Source of the DNA: Desulfobacterales bacterium
GTDB lineage: Bacteria > Desulfobacterota > Desulfobacteria > Desulfobacterales > Desulfosalsimonadaceae
Assembly: GCA_018399455.1 (NCBI GenBank)
Contig: JAGYOT010000084.1
Location: forward strand, 1 to 7,374
Reading direction: 5' to 3'
DNA: 7,374 bases
Shown: piece by piece, positions 6,301 through 7,374 of the stretch
How positions within the stretch are numbered: position 1 is the stretch's first letter
Layout: every line of letters begins with the position of its first letter
Program-made: the position numbers and the translations under genes
The notes under the pieces: model-generated
The model's database searches: none
Seen by the model: only the letters and a program-made list of their open reading frames with translations
What the model was told of the DNA's origin: nothing

Positions 6301-7374
6301 AACAGCCTCGGCAAATTCCTTCAGCGCTTTGGGAAGAATCAGCGTTTCCGCCAGATCGGTGTTCGTTTTTTCCGTCTTGACCCGAAGCGCAACGGACTCT
6401 GCCGCCTGGTTGAAGGATTCCGCCAGAAAGCCGATTTCATCTTCCGAGGAGATGCGGTTTCTGGCGGATAGATCACCTTCCCGGATTCGTTTTACGACAG
6501 CGGCAATGGACAGAATGGGCTGTGTCGTGCGACGGGCAAGAAGCAGAGAGAGCAGACAGACGACTACCGCCACAACGAAAAGGAGAATCAGAATGCTAAC
6601 GAAAAGCTTCTGAATCGGAGCATAGACTTCCTTTATATCCATCTTGGCCACAAAACCCCATCCGGTTCTCGGGATGTACGTATAGGCGGAAAGAACCTTT
6701 TCACCTCTGTAATCGAGGCTCTCCACAATACCGTTTTTACCCTGAGATGCCAATACCGCCGGCTCGGCCGCTATCTTCAATTTCAAGGGCGCCCTGCTGT
6801 ACCAGCGCAATTCGTTCAGAGCGATGACATCCTTATTTACGATCAGGGTTTCTCCGGTATCCCCGAGGCCCATTCGGTTCAGAAGCAGTGGATAAATGGA
6901 GCGTTCCAGGTCAATCCGGGCGACCAGAACCCCGCAGGGTGATTTTCCCTGACTGCCGTAAGGGTGAATAGGAAAGGAAAACTCCATCGTGGGCCGGTTC
7001 AGGGACCGGGACTCGTAAATCTTGGAGATATAGGCCTCCCCGGTGCGCAAGGGTTCGGTCAGATAGTTGCTGTCGGATACATCTTGCCCTCTATGGGATG
7101 GGTCGGTCGAGACCGCGATTTTGCCGGATTGGGCGCTGACAATGAATATTTCAGCGTAATCCGAATAGCTTTCGCGGATGCTGGTCAACGTAGCAGACAG
7201 GGCCCGAAGGGTTTTCACGACGTCTGTCGTTCCTGCTTTAGCGCTTAACACCGCATCGATGTTTTCGCTTTCCGCAATTTTACTGAAGGCTTGAGCATCT
7301 CCCGCCCTTTCATTAATCCAGTAATTGATTTCCCCGGCCTTTAAGTCCCGGATCACCTTGAGCTTGTCAAAGGC
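3391..7374 (-). CDS. Membrane-bound hybrid histidine kinase, Cache-TM-HAMP-GAF-HisKA-HATPase-4xREC (5' end cut by window)
   Basis: 1327 residues are visible, numbered here from the first codon at the right edge. Residues 1-251 are an extracytoplasmic Cache-type ligand-binding domain (for example YAEIFIVSAQSGKI, GWGFVAKMDI). A membrane helix at 257-281 leads into HAMP (about 280-333), GAF (about 349-491) and a Glu/Gln-rich coiled coil (493-547). HisKA has SHELRTPLN with His560. The ATPase shows Asn679, DTGIGI (706), FDEF (720) and GTGLGL (736). Four receivers follow: REC1 799-911 (Asp848, Lys897), REC2 918-1036 (Asp967, Lys1019), REC3 1055-1173 (Asp1104, Lys1157) and REC4 1210-1325 (Asp1258, Lys1310). 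REC2 and REC3 have EKTD and QKGD in place of the usual KP at the conserved Lys. No Hpt domain is present. The frame is open to the window edge, so the GTG at 7356 is not the start; the missing part should be a first membrane helix and the beginning of the Cache domain. Ligand unknown. Confidence 0.96.
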   Translation of the reverse strand, partial: AFDKLKVIRDLKAGEINYWINERAGDAQAFSKIAESENIDAVLSAKAGTTDVVKTLRALSATLTSIRESYSDYAEIFIVSAQSGKIAVSTDPSHRGQDVSDSNYLTEPLRTGEAYISKIYESRSLNRPTMEFSFPIHPYGSQGKSPCGVLVARIDLERSIYPLLLNRMGLGDTGETLIVNKDVIALNELRWYSRAPLKLKIAAEPAVLASQGKNGIVESLDYRGEKVLSAYTYIPRTGWGFVAKMDIKEVYAPIQKLFVSILILLFVVAVVVCLLSLLLARRTTQPILSIAAVVKRIREGDLSARNRISSEDEIGFLAESFNQAAESVALRVKTEKTNTDLAETLILPKALKEFAEAVLGKFMEVTESQIGAFYLRRTGDNRFEPLAATGVNAELLETFDASIFEGEFGMALKTGKISHIRNISEETAFRFKTFAGTAIPREMITLPVVVDKEVRAMICLASLSRYPQAALTILSQPAIIALNTAFANLLANDETRRLAEELQEINQELQAQQEELEAQAEELRKQSEELQGQNVELEQQRLAVEDASRMKSQFLSNMSHELRTPLNSVMALSHVLMMQATTKLSPEEVNYLEIIERNGKNLLALINDILDLSKIEAGRMDVNPNPFSLRMTLENIVESITPIADEKQIKIHQDIPGDLPPLESDEIRVSQILQNLIGNAVKFTNAGSVTVSVQSDREKIAVRIADTGIGIAEKDLLYIFDEFRQVDGSSSRRHEGTGLGLAIARKAARMLGGDITVTSTPGKGSIFTLTLPIVWQGLAPVYEPIVSREPSTVKPERKTILIVDDEPEMAAMISRYLLQEGYNTLTATSGSEALKLAARELPFAITLDIIMPDMDGWEVLQGLKKNPVTKDIPVIIVSISEERETGFALGAVGYVSKPVSRKQLISEIQKIGKPQARSIMIVDDNDLDRQNIRQIIEAEGLDSIEAEDGAACLELIKKQVPDVLVLDLMMPEPDGFSVLETIRSNPATRDLPVIVVTAKDLTEEDRTKLTGNVFSVLEKTDVSSATLLAEIKRILRDLEEDPKHLVVKQPTVPPRILIVDDNETVIIQVKAVLESAGYVADVARGGQEALDYVSHTIPDGIILDLMMPKIDGLAVLEKIRGTKATVKIPVLILTAKDLTPEDYKKLSANHVQQLVQKGDIDREDLLSKVRSMVEGKSQVKFETGNVKPGAQGSKRAAQAQIRKPRGESAAILVVEDNPDNMTTIKAVLKNRYRILEATDGEEGLRMAGEARPDLILLDMALPKMDGFAVVRHLKDNIELSNIPVIAMTAKVMKGDRENILEAGCDDYIAKPIDPEGFLKKISGWLKG

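Noticed and set aside
7354..7356. GTG at 7356 as the start of the upstream kinase
   Set aside because: The frame stays open to the right edge (AFDKLK precedes it), no ribosome binding site is present, and a start here would remove part of the Cache domain and the expected first membrane helix.

Overview
The window holds one strand of a bacterial signal-transduction locus. All three recognisable genes lie on the minus strand and would be transcribed from the right edge leftwards: a large membrane-bound hybrid histidine kinase (its 5' end is outside the window), a soluble hybrid histidine kinase that follows after only 12 bases, and, after a 264-base gap, the first 144 codons of a CheB/CheR-type chemotaxis fusion protein (its 3' end is outside the window). 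No tRNA, rRNA, CRISPR array, insertion sequence or phage gene is visible.

Layout: 1-432 is the N-terminal CheB methylesterase part of the fusion. 433-696 is the only non-coding stretch; it has weak promoter-like hexamers, two overlapping short palindromes and a 33-codon open frame that stops one base before the fusion gene, none of them secure. 697-3378 encodes a kinase with the order REC-PAS-PAS-PAS-HisKA-HATPase-REC and no membrane segment. 3391-7374 encodes a kinase with the order Cache-TM-HAMP-GAF-coiled coil-HisKA-HATPase-REC-REC-REC-REC.

How they may work together (inference): the upstream kinase would sense a ligand outside the membrane through its Cache domain and autophosphorylate. 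Six receiver domains with intact aspartates are available across the two kinases, but there is no Hpt domain in the visible sequence. The close spacing and good ribosome binding site between the kinases argue for co-transcription. The CheB/CheR fusion may be an output or partner, but the gap means it could have its own promoter.

Organism: the Gram-negative style sensor domains, the many stacked PAS/REC modules, the medium GC content and the Cys-rich PAS domain suggest an environmental Desulfobacterota (former Deltaproteobacteria) member. This is a judgement from architecture, not from a marker gene. All catalytic motifs I could check are intact. Nothing here is clearly a new kind of system; the most unusual points are the four-receiver tail with two atypical receivers, the CPWC-containing PAS domain, the change of base composition inside the second kinase, and the unexplained gap before the CheB/CheR gene.
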